DNA of 64,000 nucleotides from Streptomyces sp. MH60 (lineage in GTDB: Bacteria > Actinomycetota > Actinomycetes > Streptomycetales > Streptomycetaceae). Made by a program: the position numbers and the translations under genes. Shown piece after piece: positions 8,152 through 17,599 of this stretch. The stretch covers positions 42,508-106,507 of the forward strand of contig NZ_MULI01000020.1 of the NCBI RefSeq assembly GCF_002939385.1, read 5' to 3'. The first letter of the stretch is position 1. Each line of letters starts with the position of its first letter. Below the pieces are notes generated by a model, which worked only from the letters and a program-made list of their open reading frames with translations, made no database searches and had not been told where the DNA came from.

Positions 8152-9792
8152 ATGCAGCACGACCGAGCCGGCCGGCCGGCCGGCCCCGAGGACCTGATCG
8201 ACGTCGCCCGGCTGGTGACGGCGTACTACGCCCTGCACCCGGACCCGGCGGAGCCGGGGCAGCGCGTGGCCTTCGGAACGTCCGGACACCGGGGTTCGTC
8301 CCTGGCGGCGGCGTTCAACGAGGACCACATCGCCGCCACCAGCCAGGCCATCTGCGAGTACCGCTCGGCACAGGGCACCGACGGCCCGCTCTTCCTGGGC
8401 GCCGACACCCACGCCCTGTCCGAGCCCGCACGGGTCACCGCACTGGAGGTGTTCGCCGCCAACGACGTGACCGTCCGCATCGACAGCGCGGACGGCTACA
8501 CCCCCACCCCGGCGGTCTCCCACGCCATCCTCACCCACAACCGGGGCCGCACCTCGGGCCTCGCCGACGGCGTGGTCGTCACCCCCTCGCACAACCCGCC
8601 CGCCGACGGCGGCTTCAAGTACAACCCGCCCAACGGCGGCCCCGCGGGCTCGGACGCCACCTCCTGGATCCAGGACCGGGCGAACGAGATCATCGCGGCC
8701 GGACTGAAGGACGTACGGCGCATCCCCTACGCGCGGGCGCTCGCCGCCCCCGGCACCGGCCGCCACGACTTCCTCGACGCCTACGTCCGCGACCTGCCGA
8801 GCGTCCTCGACCTCGACGCGATCCGCTCCGCGGGCGTGCGCATCGGCGCGGACCCGCTGGGCGGCGCCTCCGTGGCCTACTGGGGACGGATCGCCGAGGA
8901 GCACCGCCTCGACCTGACGGTGGTCAACCCGCTCACCGACCCGACCTGGCGCTTCATGACGCTGGACTGGGACGGCAAGATCCGCATGGACTGCTCGTCC
9001 CCGCACGCCATGGCCTCCCTGATCGAGCGGCGCGACCGCTTCACCATCGCCACGGGCAACGACGCCGACGCCGACCGCCACGGCATCGTCACCCCCGACG
9101 GCGGCCTGATGAACCCCAACCACTACCTCGCCACCGCCATCGCCTACCTCTACGCCCACCGCGCGGACTGGCCGGCCGACGCGGGCGTGGGCAAGACGCT
9201 GGTGTCCTCCGGCATGATCGACCGGGTCGCCGCCGACCTCGGCCGCCGCCTGGTCGAAGTGCCCGTGGGCTTCAAGTGGTTCGTGGACGGGCTGGTCGAC
9301 GGCTCCCTCGGCTTCGGCGGCGAGGAGTCCGCCGGGGCGTCGTTCCTGCGCCGGGACGGCTCCGTGTGGACCACCGACAAGGACGGCATCATCCTCGCCC
9401 TGCTCGCCTCCGAGATCACCGCCGTCACCGGCGAGACCCCCTCCGAGCACTACGCCGCGCTCACCGCCCGGTTCGGCGAGCCCGCGTACGCCCGCATCGA
9501 CGCCCCCGCCACCCGCGAGGAGAAGGCCCGGCTGGCCAAGCTGTCCCCGGCCCAGGTCACGGCCGACACCCTCGCCGGGGAGGCGGTCACCGGCGTGCTC
9601 ACCGAGGCGCCCGGCAACGGCGCCCCGATCGGCGGCATCAAGGTGACCACCGAGAACGCCTGGTTCGCGGCCCGGCCCTCCGGCACCGAGGACGTCTACA
9701 AGATCTACGGCGAGTCGTTCCTCGGCGCGGACCACCTCCGGCAGGTGCAGGACGAGGCCAAGCTCGTCGTCCTCGGCGCCCTGGGCGGCTGA
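8152..9792 (+). CDS. pgm: Phosphoglucomutase (alpha-D-glucose phosphate-specific)
   Basis: A 546-residue enzyme interconverting glucose 1-phosphate and glucose 6-phosphate in central carbon and glycogen metabolism. The substrate-entry motif VAFGTSGHRGSS is near the N-terminus. The phosphoserine loop is VVTPSHNPPADGGFKYNPP, and the metal-binding loop is ATGNDADADRHG. The sugar-binding GFGGEESAG and the C-terminal phosphate-binding ARPSGTEDVYKIY complete the set, so all four catalytic regions are intact. The ATG at 8152 has GGAGG about 10 bp upstream and gives the length typical for bacterial Pgm. It is followed by a hairpin terminator. Confidence 0.95.
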   Translation: MQHDRAGRPAGPEDLIDVARLVTAYYALHPDPAEPGQRVAFGTSGHRGSSLAAAFNEDHIAATSQAICEYRSAQGTDGPLFLGADTHALSEPARVTALEVFAANDVTVRIDSADGYTPTPAVSHAILTHNRGRTSGLADGVVVTPSHNPPADGGFKYNPPNGGPAGSDATSWIQDRANEIIAAGLKDVRRIPYARALAAPGTGRHDFLDAYVRDLPSVLDLDAIRSAGVRIGADPLGGASVAYWGRIAEEHRLDLTVVNPLTDPTWRFMTLDWDGKIRMDCSSPHAMASLIERRDRFTIATGNDADADRHGIVTPDGGLMNPNHYLATAIAYLYAHRADWPADAGVGKTLVSSGMIDRVAADLGRRLVEVPVGFKWFVDGLVDGSLGFGGEESAGASFLRRDGSVWTTDKDGIILALLASEITAVTGETPSEHYAALTARFGEPAYARIDAPATREEKARLAKLSPAQVTADTLAGEAVTGVLTEAPGNGAPIGGIKVTTENAWFAARPSGTEDVYKIYGESFLGADHLRQVQDEAKLVVLGALGG

Positions 9793-9831
9793 CGCCGCAC
9801 CACCGACGCCGTACGGCGGTCCCCGGGCCGG

Positions 9832-11028
<1,197 letters not shown>

Positions 11029-11080
11029 GTGGCCACCCCCCCCAAGTCCGGCCGTGCGGCCCCGGCGACCGCCGCGGCCC

Positions 11081-11296
11081 GACTACGTGGTCAACAGGAT
11101 CGGTCACCCGCCCGACGCCGACCAGCCCCGGAACCCGCCGAGTCGGACCGCTCCGCGCCTGCCGGGCCGGGCGGCCCGGAGACCGGGCGCGCCTCCGCGC
11201 TCTGGGCTGCGACGGCGGCGAGTGGCTCCCGCGCGCCCTCACCGGACCGCGTCTCGCGGCCGAGGGCATCGACATCTCCGAGAGCGCGCTCGGCCA
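11081..11296 (+). pseudogene. Remnant of a SAM-dependent methyltransferase
   Basis: Most of the 370-bp space from 11029 to 11398 has no intact gene but holds decayed coding text. From 11081 one frame reads DYVVNRIGHPPDADQPRNPP. From about 11200 another frame reads ALGCDGGEWLPRALTGP, then LAAEGIDISESALG. The second segment resembles motif I and the following acidic strand of class I methyltransferases (usual form L-D-x-G-C-G-x-G). The two pieces are in different frames, without an obvious start and without the C-terminal half, so this looks like a shifted and truncated relic. The resemblance is from memory of the family. Confidence 0.4.
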
Positions 11297-11398
11297 CGAT
11301 TCCCGCCGCGCGGGTCGTGATGGGGCGGGTGATGTTTGCCGGATTCGGGGGTAGACGGGCTGGCGTAGCGGTCAAGGCTCAGGAAGAGGGCGGATCGG

Positions 11399-11866
11399 AT
11401 GGACGGGGCTGCCCACACGGGGGACCGGCTGAGTGACGTACCGGTCAAGGTTTCGGCGGAGTACCAGGGCAGGCCCGGCGACATCGCCAGGGGCCGGGAA
11501 CTGGCCGGGGCGTTCCTGGCACGCGTGCGCGAGGCTCAGGGCGCCGCGGTGTCCGACCGCGCGGTGGAAGTGGTGCAGCTGGTGGTCAGCGAGCTGCTGA
11601 CGAACGCCTGCAAGTACGCGCCCGGCCCGTCGCTGGTCGAACTCGAACTGGCGGAGGACCGGGTGGAGGTCACGGTGTGGGACAGCGCGCCGGTGCTGCC
11701 CGTGCCCGCGACCGCCGACCCCGGCCGGATCGGCCGGCACGGGCTGGAGATCGTCACGGCCGTCTGCGAGAGCTTCGAGGTGCACCGGGAACCGGTCGGC
11801 AAGCGCATGAGGGCCGCGGTGGGTCTCACCGGCCAGCCGACCGCCCCCCTCGGCCGGCCTGCCTGA
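11399..11866 (+). CDS. Anti-sigma-type ATP-binding protein (HATPase_c, RsbW/SpoIIAB-like)
   Basis: A 155-residue protein of the GHKL ATPase fold. VVQLVVSELLTNACKYAPGP is the N-box with the metal-binding Asn. VTVWDSAPVLPVPATADPGRIGRHGLEIV covers the G1 and G2 boxes, though the canonical D-x-G-x-G is altered to D-S-A. Streptomyces has dozens of such proteins, which act as anti-sigma kinases or regulators in partner switching. A SpoIIE-type phosphatase gene lies about 0.8 kb downstream, but a reverse-strand acetyltransferase separates them. The ATG at 11399 follows GAGGGCGGATCG. The partner is unknown. Confidence 0.82.
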   Translation: MDGAAHTGDRLSDVPVKVSAEYQGRPGDIARGRELAGAFLARVREAQGAAVSDRAVEVVQLVVSELLTNACKYAPGPSLVELELAEDRVEVTVWDSAPVLPVPATADPGRIGRHGLEIVTAVCESFEVHREPVGKRMRAAVGLTGQPTAPLGRPA

Positions 11867-11985
11867 CCCTCCACCGCACGCGGCGACGAGCCTGTGGCCG
11901 CACGGGGGCGCCATCGGCCTGTGCGGCAGCATGTCATCGGCCTGAGCAGCACGGCCACCTCGGCCGTCGTACGCGGCGGCCCCGG

Positions 11986-12540
11986 CTACCGGTCGCCCGG
12001 CCGAGGGGCCCCGGCGCGGAGTCGGTACACGACACAGCGGCGCAGGGGGCTGTCCTCGGGGATCTCCGGGTCGTCGAAGTCGTCGGCCGGGTCGTAGGTC
12101 ATGCCGAGCCGGTCCATCACCGCCCGCGAGCGCAGGTTGCCGGCCGTGGTCACCGCGAGCACCTCCGGCAGTGCGAGGCACTCGAAGGCGTGGGTCACCG
12201 CGGCCCGCGCGGCCTCGGTGGCATAGCCGTGGCCCCAGGCCGGGCGGGCCAGGCGCCAGCCCGCCTCCACCCCGGTGAACGGCATGCCGTCCTCCACGGG
12301 ATCGAGCCCGGCGAAGCCGATGAACTCGCCGGTGGCGGCGATCTCCACCGCCCACCAGCCCCAGCCCCGCCGGTCGAGGTCGGCCTGGAAGCGGGCCACG
12401 GACGCCTCGCTCTGCGCCCGGGTCAGGACCTGCGGGAAGTACGCGCGAACCACCGGATCGGCGTTCATGGCCGCCCACGGGTCCAGGTCGGACGTCCGCC
12501 AGTCGCGGAGCACGAGACGATCGGTTCGAAGTTCGGGCAT
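11986..12540 (-). CDS. GNAT-family N-acetyltransferase (RimJ/RimL type)
   Basis: A 184-residue acetyltransferase. The opening LRTDRLVLRDWRTSDLDPWAAM and the middle GWWAVEIAATGEFIGFAGL are typical of the RimJ/RimL subgroup. VEAGWRLARPAWGHGYATEAA holds the acetyl-CoA pyrophosphate-binding loop (here a variant of Q/R-x-x-G-x-G/A). AVTTAGNLRSRAVMDRLGM is the conserved region near the C-terminus. Members acetylate protein N-termini, aminoglycosides or small amines. The frame is open upstream to 12663, but the domain begins at the ATG at 12540, which is preferred. Confidence 0.85.
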   Translation of the reverse strand: MPELRTDRLVLRDWRTSDLDPWAAMNADPVVRAYFPQVLTRAQSEASVARFQADLDRRGWGWWAVEIAATGEFIGFAGLDPVEDGMPFTGVEAGWRLARPAWGHGYATEAARAAVTHAFECLALPEVLAVTTAGNLRSRAVMDRLGMTYDPADDFDDPEIPEDSPLRRCVVYRLRAGAPRPGDR

Positions 12541-12681
12541 CACGCGAAGGTACGGCGTCCGGCCCGGCGGAGCGACCGGATTACGCGTCCGGGGCCTCCC
12601 CCCTTCGGCCGCACGGAGCGGTTCGTCCCCGCCCGCCGGGGGAACCTGGCGGGAGGACGGCATCGGAAGGCTGTGAGGGTC

Positions 12682-14586
12682 GTGACGTCACGCTGGGCCG
12701 GCCCCCGGGACGGCGAGGAACCGGGCCACGACACGTCGGACGGGACGGACGGCGCGCCGGAGCCCGACTTCGCCCGCGCCGTCCTGCGCGCCCTGGGCGC
12801 CGGAGTCCTCACCCTCGGCCCCACCGCCCGGATCACCTCGGTGAACCCTTGGGCCGAGCACCTGCTGGGACGGTCGGAGCAGGAGATGCTCGGGCACGAC
12901 GCGCACGACCTCCTGCACCGGCATGCCGACGGCAGCCCCGTGCCGCGCGAGCGCTGCGCACTGCGCCGCCCCCTGCACGGGGTGCCCGCCGAGGAGGGGA
13001 GCGACGAGTACTTCCAGCGGGCCGACGGCACCACGGTCCCCATCATCTGGGCCACCACCCCCTTGGTCCGCGGGGGACGGCAGGAAGGGCTGGTGCTCGT
13101 CTTCCACGACTTCAGCCTGCACCGCAGCGCCGCCGAGGAGACCCAGGCACGGACCACCGCCCTGGAGAACCTCACCGCCCAGTTGCACCTGGTCGCCGAG
13201 ATCTCCACCGTGCTGGTCCCCACCGAGCGCACCTCCACCACCCTGCGCCGCCTCGTGCGGCTGCTGGTGCCGGAACTGGGCCAGTGGGCGGCGGTCGAGG
13301 TCTTCTCGGGCCAGTCGGACGTACTGGAGCGGGTGGCCGTCCGCAGCAGCGACCAGCCGGGCCGGGCCAGAGCACTGCGCGGACCCATGACCTCGCTGCC
13401 GGACCAGGCCCGCGCCGCGCTGACCCTGCTCCTCAAGGGCGACCGGCCCGTCCCGCTCGGCGCCGACCAGCTGTTCCACGACCCGGAGCACCCGCTCGCC
13501 GCCACCCACCGGGTGCTGTTCGAACGGCTCGGCGGCCACGCGGCCGTCGTCGTCCCCCTCCGCACCCGGCAGCGGTCCTACGGAATCCTGACCGTGGCCC
13601 GCGCCGGAGGGCGCCCCGCCCACACCGAGGCGGAGATCGCCCTGCTGGCCGACATCGGCCGCCGCGTCGGAATGGTCCTGGACAACGCCCGGCTGTACCA
13701 CGAGCAGCAGAACGTCGCCGAGACCATGCAGCGCCAGCTCCTGACCCCGCTCCCGCAGGTCGACCACCTCCGGATGGCCGCCCGCTACTGGCCCGCCGAG
13801 AGCGCCATGGAGGTCGGGGGCGACTGGTACGACGCCTTCCTCCTCGGCGACGGCGTGATGGCCCTGGTCATCGGGGACGTGGTCGGACACGACCTGCAGG
13901 CCGCCGCCCACATGGCCGAGGTCCGCAACATGCTGCGCGCCCTCGCCTGGGACCACCAGGAGCCGCCCAGCGTGATCATGCGCCGCCTGGACGAAGCCGT
14001 GACCAACACCAGCGACGCGCCCATGGCCACCCTCGTCTTCGCCCGCGTCGAAGGCGCCGAGGGCGGCCCCTGGCGGCTGCACTGGGTGAACGCCGGCCAC
14101 CCACCGCCCCTGCTGGTCACACGGGACGGCGAGACGCGCTTCCTGGAGGGCGGCCACGGCCCGCTCATCGGCATGAGCGCCACCCTGCGCCTCGGCCTGA
14201 ACTGGCCCGACACGCGTGAGGACCTCCCGCCGGAGAGCCTCCTGCTGCTCTACACCGACGGCCTGGTGGAGAGCCGGGACCTCCCCATCGACGTGGGCAT
14301 GGACCAGCTCCGCCACCACGCCGGCGTACTCGCCCGGCGGGTGGACAGGTGGAACGTCGACGACTTCTGCGACGAACTGCTCGCGCGCATCGCGCCCCGC
14401 GGGGACGACGTCGCCCTGCTCGCCCTGCGGGTGCCCGCCGCCGGCATGGGCGCCCCCGGCGACACCGAGCCGCCTCCGCCGCCCCAGTCCGGGCAGAGCG
14501 AGGCCGCCCCCGACCGGGCCGCGCCCGGCTCGCGGCGCCAGGAGGCCGAGGTGGGGGACCCGACCCACACGGAGCCGGAGGAGTAG
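12682..14586 (+). CDS. PAS-GAF-SpoIIE serine phosphatase
   Basis: A roughly 634-residue signalling protein. A PAS domain (about residues 30-150) includes LGPTARITSVNPWAEHLLGRS. A GAF domain (about 175-340) includes LVPELGQWAAVEVFSG and AAVVVPLRTRQRSYGILTVA. A PP2C-type SpoIIE domain (about 370-600) has MEVGGDWYDAFLL, VIGDVVGHD, NAGHPPPLLV and LLLYTDGLVESR, so the metal-binding aspartates are present. These enzymes dephosphorylate anti-anti-sigma factors and release sigma factors in response to small-molecule signals. The tail is Pro/acidic-rich. GTG codons at 12673 and 12682 both fit; 12682 has GGAAGG 11 bp upstream. Confidence 0.9.
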   Translation: MTSRWAGPRDGEEPGHDTSDGTDGAPEPDFARAVLRALGAGVLTLGPTARITSVNPWAEHLLGRSEQEMLGHDAHDLLHRHADGSPVPRERCALRRPLHGVPAEEGSDEYFQRADGTTVPIIWATTPLVRGGRQEGLVLVFHDFSLHRSAAEETQARTTALENLTAQLHLVAEISTVLVPTERTSTTLRRLVRLLVPELGQWAAVEVFSGQSDVLERVAVRSSDQPGRARALRGPMTSLPDQARAALTLLLKGDRPVPLGADQLFHDPEHPLAATHRVLFERLGGHAAVVVPLRTRQRSYGILTVARAGGRPAHTEAEIALLADIGRRVGMVLDNARLYHEQQNVAETMQRQLLTPLPQVDHLRMAARYWPAESAMEVGGDWYDAFLLGDGVMALVIGDVVGHDLQAAAHMAEVRNMLRALAWDHQEPPSVIMRRLDEAVTNTSDAPMATLVFARVEGAEGGPWRLHWVNAGHPPPLLVTRDGETRFLEGGHGPLIGMSATLRLGLNWPDTREDLPPESLLLLYTDGLVESRDLPIDVGMDQLRHHAGVLARRVDRWNVDDFCDELLARIAPRGDDVALLALRVPAAGMGAPGDTEPPPPPQSGQSEAAPDRAAPGSRRQEAEVGDPTHTEPEE

Positions 14587-14846
14587 CGGACCAGGGGCCG
14601 CGGGCGGGGGTGGCAGGCCGCCCCGGGGTGACACCCCGTCCGGACCGGCCCAACTCCGCAGCCGTCCGGGACCAGTTCACAGGCCCCGGGGAAGCGTTCC
14701 CGGCACCCGAACGGGCGGGGTGTTCACCCGGCTGAGCGCCTTGAGTGGTGCGAGACGGGCGGTGGGCTGACGGTGATTCACGTCGGGGCCGGGTCCCCTC
14801 AGCTGACGAAGCACCAGCTGCCCGGTCGTGACGGAAGGAACCTCAG

Positions 14847-15425
14847 ATGCGTTCTGCTCGCATGCTCCTGACCACGGCGGCGGCCTCGGCCGTCTTCGTC
14901 CTCGGCGCCCCCGGTGCCTACGCGGCGGCCGGTGGCGACTGGGACCACGACGACTCTTCCTACAGCAAGGAGCACGACAACGGAAGCAAGCACGACGAGC
15001 CGCGCGGCGGAATGCACACCGGCGGTGGCGCGCTCGCCGCGGTGACCGAGGGCGACTGGGACCACGAGGACGCGTCCTCCGGCAAGGAGCACGACAACGG
15101 AGGCAAGCACGAGGACGGAAGCAAGCACGACGAGCCGCGCGGCGGCATGCACACCGGCGGCGGTGCGCTGGCCGCGGTGAACGAGGGCGACTGGGACGGC
15201 GGCGGCCGCGAGTCCAAGGAAGGCGGCTCGCAGACCTACCGGCAGGACGAGGGCGAGAGCTCCCGGGGCGGCGGCGAGCACGAGAAGCCGCGCGGTGGCA
15301 TGCACACCGGCGGTGGCGGCCTGGCCACGCCGACCACGACCGCCGGCGGGCTGGCCGTCCTGGCCGTCGCCGCGACCGGCCTCTACGCCGCCCGACGCAA
15401 GAAGTCGGCTCACGGAGTGGCTTAA
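14847..15425 (+). CDS. Secreted repeat protein with C-terminal membrane anchor, partner of the class F sortase
   Basis: A 192-residue protein with a signal peptide (MRSARMLLTTAAASAVFVLG, cut near AYA-AAG). Three imperfect repeats of 35-50 residues follow. Each has EGDWD or a similar start, a Lys/His/Asp-rich hydrophilic stretch (KEHDNGSKHDEPRG) and the block PRGGMHTGGGALA. A transmembrane segment (AGGLAVLAVAATGLYA) and a basic tail (ARRKKSAHG) close it. This is a sorting-signal layout, but no LPxTG or LAxTG motif is visible; GGGGLATPTTTAGG sits where one would be expected. The sortase gene lies 112 bp downstream in the same direction. Function unknown. Confidence 0.75.
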   Translation: MRSARMLLTTAAASAVFVLGAPGAYAAAGGDWDHDDSSYSKEHDNGSKHDEPRGGMHTGGGALAAVTEGDWDHEDASSGKEHDNGGKHEDGSKHDEPRGGMHTGGGALAAVNEGDWDGGGRESKEGGSQTYRQDEGESSRGGGEHEKPRGGMHTGGGGLATPTTTAGGLAVLAVAATGLYAARRKKSAHGVA

Positions 15426-15537
15426 GCCGTGCCGGGCGCGATAGCAGCCGGGCCGCCACCCAGGAACCACGGGGCGGCCCGGCTCGCCTCCCGCCCATCG
15501 TGTCCGCCCCCGCCGTGCTCCAGTGAGGTCGTCCCCG

Positions 15538-16218
15538 ATGTCAGTCCCCCCTTCCGCCCCCGCCCCGGCCGACGACGAGACGACGACCGGTCAGGGTTCC
15601 CGCTCCGGCCTGATGGTGCTGTGCGCCGTGGCCCTGCTGATCCTCGCGGTGAGCCTGGTCGGCGGCAACGACACGTCCGCCGACTCCGCCCGCCCCCCGC
15701 TGCCCGCCCACCCCGGCACGACCGCCTCGTCCGCGCCGCCCGCGACCGGCGCGGCGGACTCCGCCCTGCCCCGGTCGAAACCGGTGCGCCTGCGGATCCC
15801 CGAGATCTCGGTCGACGCGCCCTTCACCGACCTCGCCATCGGCGACAAGGGGCAGTTGCAGCCGCCGCCCGCCGGCGACACCAACCTCGTCGGCTGGTAC
15901 GCCAAGGGCACCTCCCCGGGCGAGAGAGGCACCGCGATCATCGCCGGGCACGTGGACACGAAGACGTCGGCCGCCGTCTTCGCCCGCCTCGACCAGCTCG
16001 ACAAGGGCGACAAGTTCCGGGTCGAGCGCGCGGACGGGCGCGAGGCGACCTTCGTCGTCGACGACCTGGAGACCTTCGCCAAGGACGAGTTCCCCAGTGA
16101 ACGCGTCTACGGCGACACCGACCGGCCCGAGGTACGGCTCATCACCTGTGCCGGCGACTACGACCACAAGGCCAAGGACTACACGGACAACCTGGTCGTC
16201 TTCGCGCACCTCGGCTGA
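15538..16218 (+). CDS. Class F sortase
   Basis: A 226-residue membrane-anchored transpeptidase. An N-terminal hydrophobic segment (LMVLCAVALLILAVSLVGG) is followed by a Pro/Ala-rich linker. The catalytic domain is about residues 85-226: KPVRLRIPEISVDAPF, GERGTAIIAGHVDTK with the catalytic His, VRLITCAGDYDHKAKDY with the catalytic Cys, and a late conserved basic residue. Class F is the actinobacterial group whose substrates are poorly known. The ATG at 15538 has GAGG 8-9 bp upstream; a GTG at 15523 is an alternative. The gene follows a secreted, repeat-rich, membrane-anchored protein that is the obvious substrate candidate. Confidence 0.9.
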   Translation: MSVPPSAPAPADDETTTGQGSRSGLMVLCAVALLILAVSLVGGNDTSADSARPPLPAHPGTTASSAPPATGAADSALPRSKPVRLRIPEISVDAPFTDLAIGDKGQLQPPPAGDTNLVGWYAKGTSPGERGTAIIAGHVDTKTSAAVFARLDQLDKGDKFRVERADGREATFVVDDLETFAKDEFPSERVYGDTDRPEVRLITCAGDYDHKAKDYTDNLVVFAHLG

Positions 16219-16368
16219 GGCCGCGCCCCGGCCGGCCGCGGTGCCGGTCACCCGCGCAGTGCATCCCGGTCGCGCGCCGTCGGAGCCGGGCACAGGATCG
16301 AGGCAAGCCGGCGTCGCATCACCGCGGCCGACGTTCAGTTCCGCCCCCGCGAAGGAGATGTGCGCAGG

Positions 16369-17520
16369 ATGACCACCACGTCCACCCCTGCTTCCGAACC
16401 GCTGACGCGACAGCTGTCGCACCAGGTCTCCCAGTCCGTGTTCGACGGCTCCCGCCTGCGGGTCGTCCTGCTGGTGGAGGTCTACGACGGAGCCCAGCAG
16501 CAGTTCCTCGAGACCTACGAGAACCTGCGCAGCCACGTCGAGTCCGTCCCCGGGCACATCGGCGAGCAGCTGTGCCAGTCCATCGAGAACCCCTCCCAGT
16601 GGCTCATCACCAGCGAGTGGGAGAGCGCGCCGCCGTTTCTGAACTGGGTGAGCAGCGAAGAGCACGTGCGGATGGTCAAGCCGCTGCACAGCTGTGTGCG
16701 GGACACCCGGTCGCTCCGTTTCCACGTGGTCCGCGAGACCGGCCGTCCGGCGGCGGGTGCCGATCCCTCCCGGGGCGGACTGCAGGCCGCGCCGCGCATC
16801 GGCGACGGCATCATCCGGCACGCGCTCACCTTCACGGTGAAACCGGGCGGTGAGGAGGCGGTCGGCAAGATCCTCGCCGACTACGCCTCGCCCGAGCCGC
16901 GGGTCGACGACACCACGCGACTGTGCCGCACGTCCCTGTTCCTGCACGGCAACCGGGTGGTGCGGGCGATCGAGGTGCGGGGCGACCTGCTCGCCGCGCT
17001 GCGGCACGTGGCCGAACAGCCCGAGGTGCGGGCCGTCGAGGAGGCCATCAACCCGTACCTGGAACAGGACCGGGACCTCGGCGACCCGGAGTCCGCCCGG
17101 GTGTTCTACACGCGGGCGGCGCTGCCCGCCGTCCACCACGTCACCGCGGGGGAGCAGCGGGGCGAGGCGCAGCGGCACGCGCTGTCGTACCCGGCCCGGC
17201 CGGGCTGCGGCATGCGGCTGGCCCAGCTGCTCGCCGAGCACGACGAGGCGGCGGCCAGGGATCCGCGCAGCCTCGTCCTGTGCAGCACCATCTTCCAGCG
17301 CGACGACGTCGTGGTGCGGCTGGTCGACGTACGCGGCGACCTCCACGACGGCGAACCCGCGGTGACCCTCGGTCTGCCGGACGCCGGCCGGGTGTCCGAG
17401 CTGACGACCCTGCTGGACGGCTTCACGGACGCCGGTTCCCCGACGGGCGGCGGACTCGTCCGCGCGCTGGAGGGCGCCCGGATGGAGCTGGTCACCGACC
17501 GGCGCGCGCCGGACGCCTGA
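16369..17520 (+). CDS. SchA/CurD-like protein (aromatic polyketide or spore-pigment type)
   Basis: A 383-residue protein. The N-terminal 110 residues (VVLLVEVYDGAQQQFLETYE, then ITSEWESAPPFLNWVSSEEH) look like an antibiotic-biosynthesis-monooxygenase/dimeric ferredoxin-like domain. From about residue 145 come repeated SchA/CurD-type units (IIRHALTFTVKPGGEEAVGK, LFLHGNRVVRAIEVRGDLLA), followed by a second similar half (LVLCSTIFQRDDVVVRLVDV). Proteins of this type occur in spore-pigment and curamycin clusters. Here no polyketide synthase gene is nearby, only a methyltransferase facing it. The ATG at 16369 follows GAAGGAG with 11-bp spacing; an in-frame GTG at 16360 is too close to that site. 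Confidence 0.8.
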   Translation: MTTTSTPASEPLTRQLSHQVSQSVFDGSRLRVVLLVEVYDGAQQQFLETYENLRSHVESVPGHIGEQLCQSIENPSQWLITSEWESAPPFLNWVSSEEHVRMVKPLHSCVRDTRSLRFHVVRETGRPAAGADPSRGGLQAAPRIGDGIIRHALTFTVKPGGEEAVGKILADYASPEPRVDDTTRLCRTSLFLHGNRVVRAIEVRGDLLAALRHVAEQPEVRAVEEAINPYLEQDRDLGDPESARVFYTRAALPAVHHVTAGEQRGEAQRHALSYPARPGCGMRLAQLLAEHDEAAARDPRSLVLCSTIFQRDDVVVRLVDVRGDLHDGEPAVTLGLPDAGRVSELTTLLDGFTDAGSPTGGGLVRALEGARMELVTDRRAPDA

Positions 17521-17532
17521 ACGGCCCGCACC

Positions 17533-17582
17533 CACGCGTCGGCCGCCGCACCGCCCAAGGGCGGTCCGGCGGCCGACGCGTG
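17533..17582. terminator. Long convergent terminator hairpin
   Basis: Two nested inverted repeats form one long stem. CACGCGTCGGCCGCCG pairs with CGGCGGCCGACGCGTG, and inside it CCGCCC pairs with GGGCGG around an AA loop. Two small mismatched steps (CA and TC) interrupt it. It sits between the stops of the SchA/CurD gene and the opposing methyltransferase gene. Confidence 0.85.
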
Positions 17583-17599
17583 TGCGTGCGGGGGTCGGC

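Noticed and set aside
11331..11360. Possible sigma-B-type promoter (GTTT...GGGTAG) before the anti-sigma ATPase
   Set aside because: The spacing between the two parts is 11 bp, not the 14-16 bp required, and no alternative -35 fits.
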